DNA of 43,824 nt. Source: Desulfuromonas sp. (GTDB lineage: Bacteria > Desulfobacterota > Desulfuromonadia > Desulfuromonadales > Geothermobacteraceae). The stretch is from the NCBI GenBank assembly GCA_002868905.1, contig PKUA01000078.1, forward strand, positions 1 to 43,824, written 5' to 3'. The position numbers and the translations under genes are program-made. Each line of letters starts with the position of its first letter. Position 1 is the first letter of the stretch. The notes under the pieces are model-generated. The model worked only from the letters and a program-made list of their open reading frames with translations, was not told the DNA's origin and searched no databases. Below, one piece after another: positions 19,493-28,377 of the stretch.

Positions 19493-20401
19493 GTGAAGAA
19501 AGATTTTCTGGCACTGACCGACTGGGACAAGGGGGAACTCGACCAGATGTTTGCCCTGGCGGCCGACCTGAAAGCGCGCCAGAAGCGCGGGGAACCGCAC
19601 CGGCTGCTCGAGGGGAAAACCCTCGCCATGATTTTCGAGAAGAGTTCGACCCGCACCCGGGTCTCGTTCGAGGTCGGCATGGTTCAACTCGGTGGGCACG
19701 CCCTCTTCCTCCACTCCGGGACCACCCAGATGGGCCGCGGGGAACCGATCAAGGATACCGGCCGCGTCATGGCTCGCTACTGCGACGGCATCATGATCCG
19801 GACCTTTTCCCAGGAGGCGGTGGAAGAACTCGCCCGGTGGTCGGATGCGCCGATCATCAACGGCCTGACCGACATGTATCACCCCTGTCAGCTCATGGCC
19901 GACCTGTTCACCGTGATCGAGCACAAAGGGCATTATGACGGGCTCACCTTCGCCTGGATCGGGGACGGCAACAACATGGCGAACAGTTGGATCAACGCCG
20001 CCGCCGTATTCGGCTTCAAGCTGCAGGTCGCCACACCGGTCGATTACCGACCGGATACGACCGTGATGCAGCGGGCCGCCGACCTCGGTGCTGACATCAG
20101 CTATACCGCTGACCCGTTGGTCGCAGCAGCAGGAGCCGACGTCCTCTCGACCGATGTCTGGGCAAGTATGGGGCAAGAGGAAGAGGCCGAAAAACGGCGC
20201 CAAGCCTTCACCGGTTACCAGCTCAACACCGAAACCGTCGGCCGTGCCAAAGATGATGCGATCGTGCTGCACTGTCTGCCGGCCCACCGTGGTGAAGAGA
20301 TTAGCGATGAGGTGATCGAATCGCCGCAATCGGTGGTATTCGACGAGGCGGAGAACCGGCTGCACATCCAGAAAGCCATCATGGCAACACTGATGGGATA
20401 A
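19493..20401 (+). CDS. argF: Ornithine carbamoyltransferase
   Basis: ArgF joins carbamoyl phosphate and ornithine to give citrulline. The 302-residue protein carries the carbamoyl-phosphate motif SSTRTRVSFE, HSGTTQMGRGE, the HPCQLMADL segment, and the ornithine-binding HCLPAHRGEEI near the C-terminus. Translation begins at a GTG (19493) behind GGGGAT, which aligns with the family start. Only three bases separate its stop from the next gene, the RDD protein, so the two are translationally close. Confidence 0.97.
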   Translation: MKKDFLALTDWDKGELDQMFALAADLKARQKRGEPHRLLEGKTLAMIFEKSSTRTRVSFEVGMVQLGGHALFLHSGTTQMGRGEPIKDTGRVMARYCDGIMIRTFSQEAVEELARWSDAPIINGLTDMYHPCQLMADLFTVIEHKGHYDGLTFAWIGDGNNMANSWINAAAVFGFKLQVATPVDYRPDTTVMQRAADLGADISYTADPLVAAAGADVLSTDVWASMGQEEEAEKRRQAFTGYQLNTETVGRAKDDAIVLHCLPAHRGEEISDEVIESPQSVVFDEAENRLHIQKAIMATLMG

Positions 20402-20404
20402 ACG

Positions 20405-21133
20405 ATGTCTGATCGGCAAACCTTGATCACCTGTCCACACTGCGGTTTCGCCAAGTCGGTCGCAAAGGAGCGGCTGCCGCAACGGAAAATGAGGGTCACC
20501 TGCCCCAAGTGCCACCAGGGCTTTGGCTTTGACCCAATCAATTTGCCGGAAAAGGCCCTCCCCGAAACCACCGGCCAGGTTACCTGTCCGGCCTGTGGAC
20601 TGGATCAGGCGACGGGAGCCAGCTGCGAGAGATGCGGCATCAACTACGCATGGTATCAGCAGAATCTCTCGCTGCAGCCAAACCGACCGGCCGACAGGCC
20701 GGAGGCCTTACCCAAGGCAGGGTTCTGGGCCCGTTTCCTGGCGGTTGTCATCGACTCCATGCTCGTTGGCCTGGTCCAATTCGGGCTCAGCGTCCTCATG
20801 GTTCTAACCATCGGCAGCGTCGGCGGCAACAACCCGGAGGCGACGGCGGCGATGAGCGGGCTCGCTTCACTGGTCAGTCTGCTGCTCGGGATCGCCTACT
20901 ATGTTTTCTTTACCGGCTACGGTGGGCAGACCCCCGGGAAAATGGCCCTGTCGGTCAAGGTGATTCGCACCGATGGTGAAGAGATCGGTTTCGGCCGGGC
21001 TCTGCTCCGTGAAGTGCCCGGCAAGTTCATCTCCGGCATCCTGCTCGGGGTCGGTTATTTAATGGTCGCTTTCGACCGGCAAAAGCAAGGTCTGCATGAT
21101 AAGATTGCAGACACTTACGTCATTAAACTCTAG
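20405..21133 (+). CDS. Zinc-ribbon RDD-family membrane protein
   Basis: The 242-residue protein joins a cytoplasmic zinc-binding part to an RDD membrane domain. Zinc ribbon one uses Cys10, 13, 33 and 36 (MJ0042-type, CPHCG...CPKC). Ribbon two uses Cys61, 64, 74 and 77. The RDD domain begins about residue 104 with GFWARFLAVVIDSML (Arg and Asp conserved in the family), has hydrophobic helices about 110-135 and 150-172, and ends YGGQTPGKMALSVKVIR plus a third hydrophobic stretch. RDD proteins are membrane proteins of mostly unknown role, some linked to ion transport. It sits between argF and argG, three bases after argF, so it is expressed with arginine genes; a functional link is only inference. 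Confidence 0.88.
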   Translation: MSDRQTLITCPHCGFAKSVAKERLPQRKMRVTCPKCHQGFGFDPINLPEKALPETTGQVTCPACGLDQATGASCERCGINYAWYQQNLSLQPNRPADRPEALPKAGFWARFLAVVIDSMLVGLVQFGLSVLMVLTIGSVGGNNPEATAAMSGLASLVSLLLGIAYYVFFTGYGGQTPGKMALSVKVIRTDGEEIGFGRALLREVPGKFISGILLGVGYLMVAFDRQKQGLHDKIADTYVIKL

Positions 21134-21220
21134 GAGCGCGGGACAAGGTTGGATGGAGCGTCATGCGCCCAACACCTGTTCCAACATTCTTCTTTCAAGC
21201 AAAAGCAAGGAGCATCCCAT

Positions 21221-22435
21221 ATGTCGAAACACGGTTCCGTCAAGAAAGCGGTTCTCGCCTATTCGGGCGGGCTGGATACTTCGATCATCCTCAAGTGGCT
21301 GGTCGAGGAGTACGGTTGTGAAGTGGTCGCCTTTTCGGCCGACCTGGGTCAGGGCGAAGAGCTTGATCACATCCCGGAGAAAGCCAAGGCGACCGGCGCC
21401 AGCGCCTGCTACATCGAGGACCTGCGGGAAGAATTTGTCCGCGACTTCGTCTTCCCGATGTTCCGTGCCAACGCCATCTACGAAGGCCGCTACTTCCTCG
21501 GCACTTCGATCGCCCGACCGCTGATCGCCAAGAAGCAGATGGAGATTGCCGCCGCCGAAGGTGCTGACGCCGTCTCACACGGCGCGACCGGCAAGGGCAA
21601 CGATCAGGTCCGCTTCGAGCTCGGCTACTACCACTTCGATCCTGCGGTCAAGGTCATCGCCCCCTGGCGCGAGTGGGATCTGAACAGCCGCACCGCCCTG
21701 GAGGACTACGCCAAGGAGCACGGCATTCCGGTCCCGACCAGCAAGAAAAACCCCTGGAGCTCCGACCGCAACCTGTTGCACATCTCCTTTGAAGGGGACG
21801 TTCTGGAGGATCCCTGGGCGGAAGCTCCCGAGCATATGTACGTGCTCAGCGTCGCTCCGGAAGATGCCCCCGACACCCCGGAGTTTGTCGAGATAGAATT
21901 CAAAAACGGCGACCCGGTCGCGATCAACGGCGAGCAACTCTCCCCGGCCAACCTGCTGGCCAAGCTGAATGAGCTGGGCGGCAAACACGGCATCGGCCGG
22001 ATCGACCTGATGGAGAACCGCTATGTCGGCATGAAGAGCCGCGGTGTCTACGAGACCCCCGGCGGCACCATTCTCGAAGAAGCCCATCGTGGCGTCGAGT
22101 CGATCACCATGGACCGCGAAGTGATGCACCTGCGCGACTCGCTGATCCCCCGCTACGCCGAGATGGTCTACAATGGCTACTGGTTCGCCCCCGAGCGCGA
22201 AGCGCTGCAGGCGCTTATCGACGACACCCAGAAGACCGTCAACGGCAAGGCCCGCATCAAGCTTTACAAGGGGCACTGCCGGGTGGTCGGTCGCCAGTCC
22301 GACACCGACAGCTTGTTCAACGTTGAATTCGCCACCTTCGAAGCGGACGAGGTCTACAACCAGGCCGACGCCGAAGGCTTCATCAAGCTCAACGCCCTGC
22401 GCTTGCGCATCCGTAGCATGATGAAAAAAAAGTAA
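21221..22435 (+). CDS. argG: Argininosuccinate synthase
   Basis: ArgG condenses citrulline and aspartate using ATP. The 404-residue protein begins [15 protein letters not shown] with the PP-loop SGGLDTS, and shows [15 protein letters not shown], the [15 protein letters not shown] segment and [22 protein letters not shown]. The start at 21221 has AAGGAG eight bases upstream; the longer open frame from 21149 has no family match. It is followed at once by a strong terminator-like hairpin, so it may end the upstream half of the arg transcript. Confidence 0.98.
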   Translation: MSKHGSVKKAVLAYSGGLDTSIILKWLVEEYGCEVVAFSADLGQGEELDHIPEKAKATGASACYIEDLREEFVRDFVFPMFRANAIYEGRYFLGTSIARPLIAKKQMEIAAAEGADAVSHGATGKGNDQVRFELGYYHFDPAVKVIAPWREWDLNSRTALEDYAKEHGIPVPTSKKNPWSSDRNLLHISFEGDVLEDPWAEAPEHMYVLSVAPEDAPDTPEFVEIEFKNGDPVAINGEQLSPANLLAKLNELGGKHGIGRIDLMENRYVGMKSRGVYETPGGTILEEAHRGVESITMDREVMHLRDSLIPRYAEMVYNGYWFAPEREALQALIDDTQKTVNGKARIKLYKGHCRVVGRQSDTDSLFNVEFATFEADEVYNQADAEGFIKLNALRLRIRSMMKKK

Positions 22436-22440
22436 ATACT

Positions 22441-22475
22441 TCGGGGCACGGTTCGCCGTGCCCCGAGTCTTCTTT
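22441..22475 (+). terminator. Intrinsic terminator-like hairpin after argG
   Basis: An 11-bp perfect stem, TCGGGGCACGG (22441-22451) with CCGTGCCCCGA (22456-22466), is capped by a TTCG tetraloop. A T-rich stretch (GTCTTCTTTCC) follows. It lies six bases after the argG stop and could reduce transcription into the NUDIX and argH genes. Confidence 0.75.
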
Positions 22476-22489
22476 CCAGCGGTCAACGC

Positions 22490-22981
22490 ATGGACTTCAA
22501 AAAACAGTCGATCAAAACCTCGGTCGTCGCCTGCATCATCGACAAGCAGGACCGGGTGCTGTTGACCCGGCGCTGCATCGAACCGTTCTGCAGCCAGTGG
22601 GTCATGCCCGGCGGCAAAATCGATCACGGCGAAGCGATCCTTGCCGCCCTGCACCGGGAGGTCCGCGAAGAGGTCGGCCTCGAGGTTCATGTCGATGGTC
22701 TGATCGACGTCTACGAACATCTCGGCGTCGGCGAACGCCAGGACCACTACGTCATTCTCTATTACCGTTGTGGCCCCGCCGGCGGCGAACTCGCCCCGAA
22801 CGGGAACGAGTGCACCGAAGCGATCTGGGCCGAGCATCAGGACTTGGCCGGAATGAACCTCCCCCCCGGATGCCGCCACATCCTGGCCCAGGTCTTCCCG
22901 GAGCTACCGTGGGGTGCGACGCCACCGGCGGACGATGCGGGCCGGGAGGTTCCCGACCAGCTCGATCTCCAGGTTAACTGA
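22490..22981 (+). CDS. NUDIX hydrolase
   Basis: The 163-residue protein has a complete NUDIX box, GGKIDHGEAILAAL then HREVREEVGL (about residues 42-64), which binds the metal and cleaves nucleoside diphosphate-X substrates. The strand SVVACIIDKQDRVLLTRR before it and the DHYVILYYRC strand after it complete the fold. The substrate cannot be read from sequence. The gene sits between the argG terminator and an unusual nitrilase-like gene that begins three bases after its stop. The last 20 or so residues are low in conservation and probably a tail. Confidence 0.9.
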   Translation: MDFKKQSIKTSVVACIIDKQDRVLLTRRCIEPFCSQWVMPGGKIDHGEAILAALHREVREEVGLEVHVDGLIDVYEHLGVGERQDHYVILYYRCGPAGGELAPNGNECTEAIWAEHQDLAGMNLPPGCRHILAQVFPELPWGATPPADDAGREVPDQLDLQVN

Positions 22982-22984
22982 GAC

Positions 22985-24154
22985 ATGCTGCATATCGTCG
23001 AAAAGGACATCGAAGTCGCTTTCCCCCAGGGGCACCACCTGCATGCCCTTCTCTGCCAGATCCCGAACCGGATCGAACGGAGTGATCGAGGTTTCCGGAT
23101 TGCCGATCCCGATCAACAGTGGGCCAGAATCGAATCGATTTTCGAGCTGGTCGGAACCGGCAGCGGCAACCTGAAGAAACTTCACTTCCTGCTGTTCCCC
23201 GAGAGCAGCCTCCCTGCCGACCGAATCGACGACCTGCTTCGCCTGGCCGAGACGAAGCTTCACCCGAACACCGTTACCATCATCGGGGTCGAGCACATCC
23301 GCCTGGCTGACTATCTGAGACTGCTGGAACGTTTCCAGGCGGACAACGAGGAAGCCCTCGCGTCGGTCCGAACCGACCAGGAGGCAGGTGAGATCGAGCA
23401 GATACCGGTCAACTGCTGCCTGATCATCTGCAAGGAAGAGAGCGGCCGCCTGCGAATATTCCTCGAAGCCAAAAGCCATCCGTTCGTCGGCGAGGAAAAC
23501 CTCGATCCGTTTCACGATCTCTACCGCGGCAAGGTCTTTCCGCTTCTGCGTTGTCATCCGACCTGTTACAACTTCATGGCATTGATCTGCCTTGACTACA
23601 TTTACCGGGACCTTTACCGCTCCAACATCAGCAATATCATCGACCATGCCAACCGCCTGTTTCACGAAACCCGACAACGACTCGACCTGCTGGCGGTCAT
23701 CCAGTGCAACCCGAAACCGGAACACGCCGCCTTTCGCGATGTCATCAACGGCTTCTACGGCGAATATCTCGAATATACGCCCGGCGTTCGCGACACCATC
23801 ACCCTGTTCTGTAACGCCTCGGGCGAGACCGCCTGCGAAGGGCTCGAACGGGCGGGAAGCTTCGGTCACTCCAGCGCCGTGATTCAAAAGCGCCACAAAC
23901 TCGAAAAAGTCGACCTGCCGGAATTCTCCAGTGACGATTTCGGCGGGCTGCCGATCTGTCGGCTCCGCTTCGGCCAGGACTCCCGGCTGTTTTTCTTCAA
24001 CCTGCCGGTGTTCCACGAACTTGACCCGCGCACGACCCGTGCGCCGTTGAAAATTCACAGCATCTTCCAGCAACTGGCCGATGACCGGTGGACACGAATC
24101 GAAAGCGATGCTTTCTCCTGGCCCTCAACAGAGAGTCGCGCCGGGAGCAACTGA
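22985..24154 (+). CDS. Predicted nitrilase-fold (carbon-nitrogen hydrolase-like) protein
   Basis: I do not recognise a named family for this 389-residue protein. Its sequence has the spacing of the carbon-nitrogen hydrolase triad: Glu73 in LLFPESSLP, Lys163 in FLEAKSHPF, and Cys202 in FMALICLDYIYRD, each ending a hydrophobic strand as in nitrilases. IIGVEHIRL (about 99-107) fits the strand that follows the first Glu. The 60 residues between Glu and Lys and the long C-terminal part are not typical. No signal peptide or membrane helix is seen. Its start is three bases after the NUDIX stop, so the pair is probably co-translated. Assignment to the nitrilase fold is inference from motif order; it could be an inactive relative. 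Confidence 0.7.
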   Translation: MLHIVEKDIEVAFPQGHHLHALLCQIPNRIERSDRGFRIADPDQQWARIESIFELVGTGSGNLKKLHFLLFPESSLPADRIDDLLRLAETKLHPNTVTIIGVEHIRLADYLRLLERFQADNEEALASVRTDQEAGEIEQIPVNCCLIICKEESGRLRIFLEAKSHPFVGEENLDPFHDLYRGKVFPLLRCHPTCYNFMALICLDYIYRDLYRSNISNIIDHANRLFHETRQRLDLLAVIQCNPKPEHAAFRDVINGFYGEYLEYTPGVRDTITLFCNASGETACEGLERAGSFGHSSAVIQKRHKLEKVDLPEFSSDDFGGLPICRLRFGQDSRLFFFNLPVFHELDPRTTRAPLKIHSIFQQLADDRWTRIESDAFSWPSTESRAGSN

Positions 24155-24196
24155 TACCATCAATTTGACCACTCACCCTTTCCAGAGAGAGTTCGC

Positions 24197-25582
24197 ATGA
24201 GCAACGACAAACCGTGGGCCGGACGCTTCACCCAAGCGACAGACAAGTTCGTGGAAGAATTCACCGCCTCCATCACTTTCGACCAGCGGATGTACCGCTA
24301 TGACATCCAGGGCTCGATCGCCCACGCCCGGATGCTGGCACGGCAGGAGATCATCAGTTCGGAGGATGCCGACCAGATCGTCGCCGGCCTGGAGGCGATC
24401 CTGGCCGAGATCGAGGCGGGGAATTTCGAGTTCTCGGTCAGCCTCGAGGACATTCATATGAATATCGAGGCGCGCCTGATCGAGCGGATCGGCCCGGTCG
24501 GTGGCAAGCTGCATACCGCCCGCTCCCGCAACGACCAGGTGGCGCTCGACATCCGCCTCTACCTGCGCGATGAAGTGTCGTCGATCCTCGCCTACCTCGA
24601 CAAACTGCAGGAGGCGCTGCTCGACCAGGCCGAAAGGAACCTGACGGTGATCATGCCGGGCTATACCCACCTGCAGACCGCGCAGCCGGTGCTGTTCGCC
24701 CACCACATGCTCGCCTATTTCGAAATGTTCAAGCGTGACTCGGAACGGATGCAGGACCTGCGCAAGCGGTTCAACCTCCTCCCCCTCGGAGCGGGCGCCC
24801 TGGCAGGCACCACTTTCCCCATCGACCGGGAGTGGGTCGCCGAACAGCTCGGTTTTGACGGCGTCACCCGCAACAGCCTCGACTCTGTCTCGGACCGTGA
24901 TTTTGCCATCGAGTTCTGCGCTGCCGGGTCGATCCTGATGATGCACCTTTCCCGCTTCTCCGAGGAACTGGTGCTCTGGTCCTCGGCCGACTTCGACTTT
25001 ATCGAACTGACCGACGCCTTCTGCACCGGCAGCTCGATCATGCCGCAGAAGAAGAACCCGGATGTTCCGGAGCTGGTCCGGGGAAAGACCGGGCGGACCT
25101 ACGGCAACCTGGTCTCCCTGCTGACCCTGATGAAATCGCTGCCACTCGCCTACAACAAGGACATGCAGGAGGACAAGGAACCGCTGTTCGACACCATCGA
25201 CACGGTCAAGGGGTCATTGAAAATCTTCGCCGACATGATCGCCGAGATGCAGGTCAAAGCGGACACTCTTCGGACCGCAGCCGCTCGCGGCTTCTCGACC
25301 GCGACCGATGTCGCCGACTATGTCGTCCGCAAGGGGCTGCCGTTCCGCCAGGCGCACGAAGTGGTCGGCAAGACGGTCCGTTACTGCATCGAACAGAACA
25401 AGGATATTCCCGAACTGAGCCTGGACGAGTTTCGCCAGTTCTCCCCATTGATCGAAGCCGACATCTTCGACTACGTCACTTTGGACGCTTCGGTCAACGC
25501 GCGCACGGCGACCGGGGGAACCGCCCGGGTCGCCGTGGAACGGGAGATCGCCCGGGCCCGAGCCGAACGACAAGGACGATGA
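24197..25582 (+). CDS. argH: Argininosuccinate lyase
   Basis: ArgH splits argininosuccinate into arginine and fumarate, the last step of the pathway. The 461-residue protein belongs to the fumarase/aspartase superfamily and carries [34 protein letters not shown], and the signature [15 protein letters not shown] with the catalytic serine loop. The N-terminal [18 protein letters not shown] is typical. A GAGAGAG ribosome-binding site precedes the ATG. Its stop overlaps the start of the downstream lipoprotein by four bases. Confidence 0.98.
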   Translation: MSNDKPWAGRFTQATDKFVEEFTASITFDQRMYRYDIQGSIAHARMLARQEIISSEDADQIVAGLEAILAEIEAGNFEFSVSLEDIHMNIEARLIERIGPVGGKLHTARSRNDQVALDIRLYLRDEVSSILAYLDKLQEALLDQAERNLTVIMPGYTHLQTAQPVLFAHHMLAYFEMFKRDSERMQDLRKRFNLLPLGAGALAGTTFPIDREWVAEQLGFDGVTRNSLDSVSDRDFAIEFCAAGSILMMHLSRFSEELVLWSSADFDFIELTDAFCTGSSIMPQKKNPDVPELVRGKTGRTYGNLVSLLTLMKSLPLAYNKDMQEDKEPLFDTIDTVKGSLKIFADMIAEMQVKADTLRTAAARGFSTATDVADYVVRKGLPFRQAHEVVGKTVRYCIEQNKDIPELSLDEFRQFSPLIEADIFDYVTLDASVNARTATGGTARVAVEREIARARAERQGR

Positions 25583-26367
25583 GACCCTCCCGCTCCCTTT
25601 CTGGCGCCAGATTTTTTCGGCTGGCGGCAGTGCTGATCCTGGTCGGTCTGCTCGCCGGATGCGGCTACAAGACCAATCCGGAGCCGCTCAGGTCGCCGCT
25701 GCCACGTGCCGTCAAGCAATTTGAAATCCGCCAGGTCGGCAATGCAATGCGCTTGAGCTGGATTGCTCCGGTGAAGAACCAGGACGGCAGCCTCATCACC
25801 AACCTCGACGGGTTCCTGATCTATCGCGGGGTTGTCAGCGATGACGATCAATGCTCGGAGTGCGGGGATACGACCAACCCACTACTCAAAATCGGCTACG
25901 AGTTTCCAGGGCCGGCCTTTCGCAATGGCAAAAGTTTTATCTTTTTCGACCAGGAACTGGCCGAAAACAGGGCCTACCGCTACCGCGTGGCAGCGTTGAA
26001 CCCGAACGGGTCCGAGGGAAACCCCGCCCGTATCGAAAAGCGCTTTCTCACGGCCCCTCCCCCCCCAACGGCCCTGACCGCAACCGGTCTCGACTCACTG
26101 ATCCGGCTCATCTGGTCGGCCCCGGCTGCGACCCGACCTGACTTTGAGCTGATCGGCTACCATCTCTACAAAAGCGACACGGCAGAGGGACCGCTGCTTG
26201 ACCAGCTGACGACAAGGCCCGTAACGACCACCGCGTTCGATGATGTTCGCGCCAAAGCCGGAGGCACCTATCGCTACGCCGTCCGTGCCGTTTACCGGCA
26301 GGAGGACACGCTCCTCGAGAGCGCAGCCACCCGGCCGGCCAAGGCCACCAGCCGGCAACGACCATAA
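25579..26367 (+). CDS. Fibronectin type III-like lipoprotein
   Basis: The 262-residue protein has a lipoprotein signal peptide ending in the lipobox LLAGC near residue 28. The mature start [10 protein letters not shown] resembles the LptM/YifL-type short lipoprotein motif often found next to argH or lysA. Two fibronectin type III-like repeats follow, about 45-155 (MRLSWIAPV ... [15 protein letters not shown]) and about 160-255 (LIRLIWSAP ... YRYAVRAVY). It should be anchored in the outer or inner membrane facing the periplasm. It overlaps argH by four bases. In Geobacter relatives, as I recall, lysA comes next; here it does not. Confidence 0.88.
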   Translation: MRPSRSLSGARFFRLAAVLILVGLLAGCGYKTNPEPLRSPLPRAVKQFEIRQVGNAMRLSWIAPVKNQDGSLITNLDGFLIYRGVVSDDDQCSECGDTTNPLLKIGYEFPGPAFRNGKSFIFFDQELAENRAYRYRVAALNPNGSEGNPARIEKRFLTAPPPPTALTATGLDSLIRLIWSAPAATRPDFELIGYHLYKSDTAEGPLLDQLTTRPVTTTAFDDVRAKAGGTYRYAVRAVYRQEDTLLESAATRPAKATSRQRP

Positions 26368-26443
26368 TCTCGCAAATATGGGGACACCACTGCCTTGACC
26401 GCACTGCCGCGTTATGTTAGGTAGAAAAGTCATTTTCAATTTT

Positions 26444-26462
26444 GTCAACCAGATTGGTTGAC
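26444..26462. promoter_or_regulatory. 19-bp perfect palindrome upstream of dapA, operator-like
   Basis: GTCAACCA and TGGTTGAC flank a GAT centre, an exact 8-bp inverted repeat 87 bases before the dapA start. It lies in the only sizeable gap between the arg and dap genes, downstream of a TTGACC hexamer (26395-26400). The size and symmetry suit a dimeric transcription factor, but no T-tract follows, so it is not a terminator. Confidence 0.5.
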
Positions 26463-26548
26463 CGGGGAAAGTTTTCAGTTTCAGCTCGAAATCCCGGTTC
26501 GGCGCATACGGCGTGGACCGGGTTTCGCACCACACGGAGGAGAGCTTC

Positions 26549-27424
26549 ATGTTCAGCGGTTCCATGGTCGCCATCATCACACCGTTTCGTGCCGACGGCA
26601 GTTTCGATGAAGAGAGCTACCGCCAGTTGATCGAGTTCCAGATCGAAAACGGCACCGACGTCATCGTGCCGTGCGGAACCACGGGAGAATCGGCCACCCT
26701 CGACTTCGAGGAGCACGACTACGTTATCAAGGTCTGCATCGACCAGGTCAATAAGCGGGTTCCGGTCATCGCCGGCACCGGCGCCAACAATACCGCCGAG
26801 GCGATCCAGTTGTCCAAACACGCCAAGGAGATGGGTGCCGACGGCCTGCTGCTGGTCTGTCCGTATTACAACAAGCCGTCTCAAGAAGGCATTTACCAGC
26901 ACTACAAGGCGCTGGCCGAGCAGGTTGCCCTGCCGCAGGTGCTCTATAACGTACCGGGGCGGACCGGGGTTAACATGACCGCCGCCACCACCTGCCGCCT
27001 GGCCGAATTCGACAACATCGTCGCCATCAAGGAAGCGTCCGGCGACCTGACCCAGGTCAGCCAGATCCTCGCCAACGCCGGCGACAAGATCGATGTCATC
27101 TCCGGGGACGACTTTTTGACCTTCCCGATGATGGCGTGCGGAGCCAAGGGGGTGATCTCGGTCTCGGCCAACATCGCCCCGGCCCAGGTCAAGGCGATGG
27201 TCACGGCTATCCAGGCCGGCAACTGGGAGCAGGCCCGCAAGCTCCACCTCGACCTGCTTGAGCTGCACCAGGCGATGTTCATCGAGTCGAACCCGGTCCC
27301 GGTCAAGACCACGGCCTCACTGATGGGGAAATGCCGCGCCGACGTCCGCCTGCCGCTGGTCGCGATGCAGCCCGCCACCCTGGAAAAGCTGCAGGCGACC
27401 CTGAAGAAGTATCAGCTGATTTAA
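26549..27424 (+). CDS. dapA: 4-hydroxy-tetrahydrodipicolinate synthase
   Basis: DapA condenses pyruvate with aspartate semialdehyde, the entry to lysine and meso-diaminopimelate synthesis. The 291-residue TIM-barrel protein has CGTTGESATL, Tyr133 in LYNVPGRTG, and the Schiff-base Lys161 in VAIKEASGD. The start at 26549 is preceded by GGAGG and begins FSGSMVAIITPF; the longer frame from 26513 adds residues not seen in the family. A hairpin lies between it and dapB. Confidence 0.97.
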   Translation: MFSGSMVAIITPFRADGSFDEESYRQLIEFQIENGTDVIVPCGTTGESATLDFEEHDYVIKVCIDQVNKRVPVIAGTGANNTAEAIQLSKHAKEMGADGLLLVCPYYNKPSQEGIYQHYKALAEQVALPQVLYNVPGRTGVNMTAATTCRLAEFDNIVAIKEASGDLTQVSQILANAGDKIDVISGDDFLTFPMMACGAKGVISVSANIAPAQVKAMVTAIQAGNWEQARKLHLDLLELHQAMFIESNPVPVKTTASLMGKCRADVRLPLVAMQPATLEKLQATLKKYQLI

Positions 27425-27435
27425 TCACCACGATT

Positions 27436-27466
27436 GGGGCAGGCCGGGCGGCCTGCCCCACGTTTT
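27436..27466 (+). terminator. Hairpin with T-tract between dapA and dapB
   Basis: GGGGCAGGCC (27436-27445) pairs with GGCCTGCCCC (27450-27459) over a GGGC loop, followed by ACGTTTT. It is a good intrinsic terminator in form, yet dapB begins 17 bases after it with only a short ribosome-binding region, so partial termination is likely. Confidence 0.7.
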
Positions 27467-27482
27467 AAAAAGAGGACATGAC

Positions 27483-28286
27483 ATGACTCGAATTGCCGTC
27501 ACCGGCGCAGCGGGACGCATGGGAGGACGCATCATCACCCTGATCACCGAGACCGAAGGTCTCAGCGTGACCGGGGCGGTCGAAATGGCCGGGCATCCGC
27601 GCCTCGGCGAAGACGCCGGCTACATTGCCGGCTGCGGCGACCTCGGTGTCGCCATCACCGATTCCCTCGAGGAAGCGTTGGCTGATTCCGACGTCCTGAT
27701 CGACTTTACCTGGCCCGAGGTGACCATCGCCAACGCCGTTGTCTGTGAAAAGCTCGGCAAAGGGCTGGTGGTAGGAACCACCGGCCTTAAGGGGGAACAG
27801 CGCGGGATCATCGAGGCGGTCGCAAAAACCATCCCGGTCGTCTTCGCCCCGAACATGAGCGTCGGGGTCAACGTCTGCTTCAAGCTGCTCAAGGATATCG
27901 CGCAGACCCTCGGCGACGGTTTCGACGTCGAGATCGTCGAGCTGCACCATAACAAGAAGAAGGATTCCCCCTCCGGCACCGCGGTCCGGATGGGAGAGAT
28001 CGTCGCCGACGCCCTCGACCGCGATTACGACCAGGTCGCCAACTATCACCGCGAGGGGATGTGCGGCGAGCGGACGTCCGAGGAGATCGGCATGCAGACC
28101 GTGCGCGGCGGCGACATCGTCGGCGAGCACACCGTCTACTTCATCGGCATGGGCGAGCGGATCGAACTGACCCACCGCGCCATGAGCCGCGACATGTTCG
28201 CCCGCGGCGCCATCCGCGCCGCCGGCTGGCTCGGCGACAAACCGGCCGGGCTATACGACATGCAGGACGTTTTAGGCTTGAATTAA
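27483..28286 (+). CDS. dapB: 4-hydroxy-tetrahydrodipicolinate reductase
   Basis: DapB reduces the DapA product with NAD(P)H to tetrahydrodipicolinate. The 267-residue protein has the Rossmann motif VTGAAGRMGG at the N-terminus, the hinge VGTTGL, FAPNMSVGVNV, and the catalytic ELHHNKKKDSPSGTA with its histidine and lysine. AGAGGA lies eight bases before the ATG. It is followed by an intrinsic terminator at 28324. Confidence 0.97.
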   Translation: MTRIAVTGAAGRMGGRIITLITETEGLSVTGAVEMAGHPRLGEDAGYIAGCGDLGVAITDSLEEALADSDVLIDFTWPEVTIANAVVCEKLGKGLVVGTTGLKGEQRGIIEAVAKTIPVVFAPNMSVGVNVCFKLLKDIAQTLGDGFDVEIVELHHNKKKDSPSGTAVRMGEIVADALDRDYDQVANYHREGMCGERTSEEIGMQTVRGGDIVGEHTVYFIGMGERIELTHRAMSRDMFARGAIRAAGWLGDKPAGLYDMQDVLGLN

Positions 28287-28323
28287 GTTTTTTGGAGTTT
28301 GGTTTTTAACGGTGAATATCAGA

Positions 28324-28351
28324 GGCGACTCCCTAAACCGAGTCGCCTTTT
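28324..28351 (+). terminator. Intrinsic terminator after dapB
   Basis: GGCGACTC (28324-28331) pairs with GAGTCGCC (28340-28347), followed by TTTT. It lies about 40 bases after the dapB stop. Confidence 0.8.
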
Positions 28352-28377
28352 CACAAAATCTTTCTAACAACGACATA

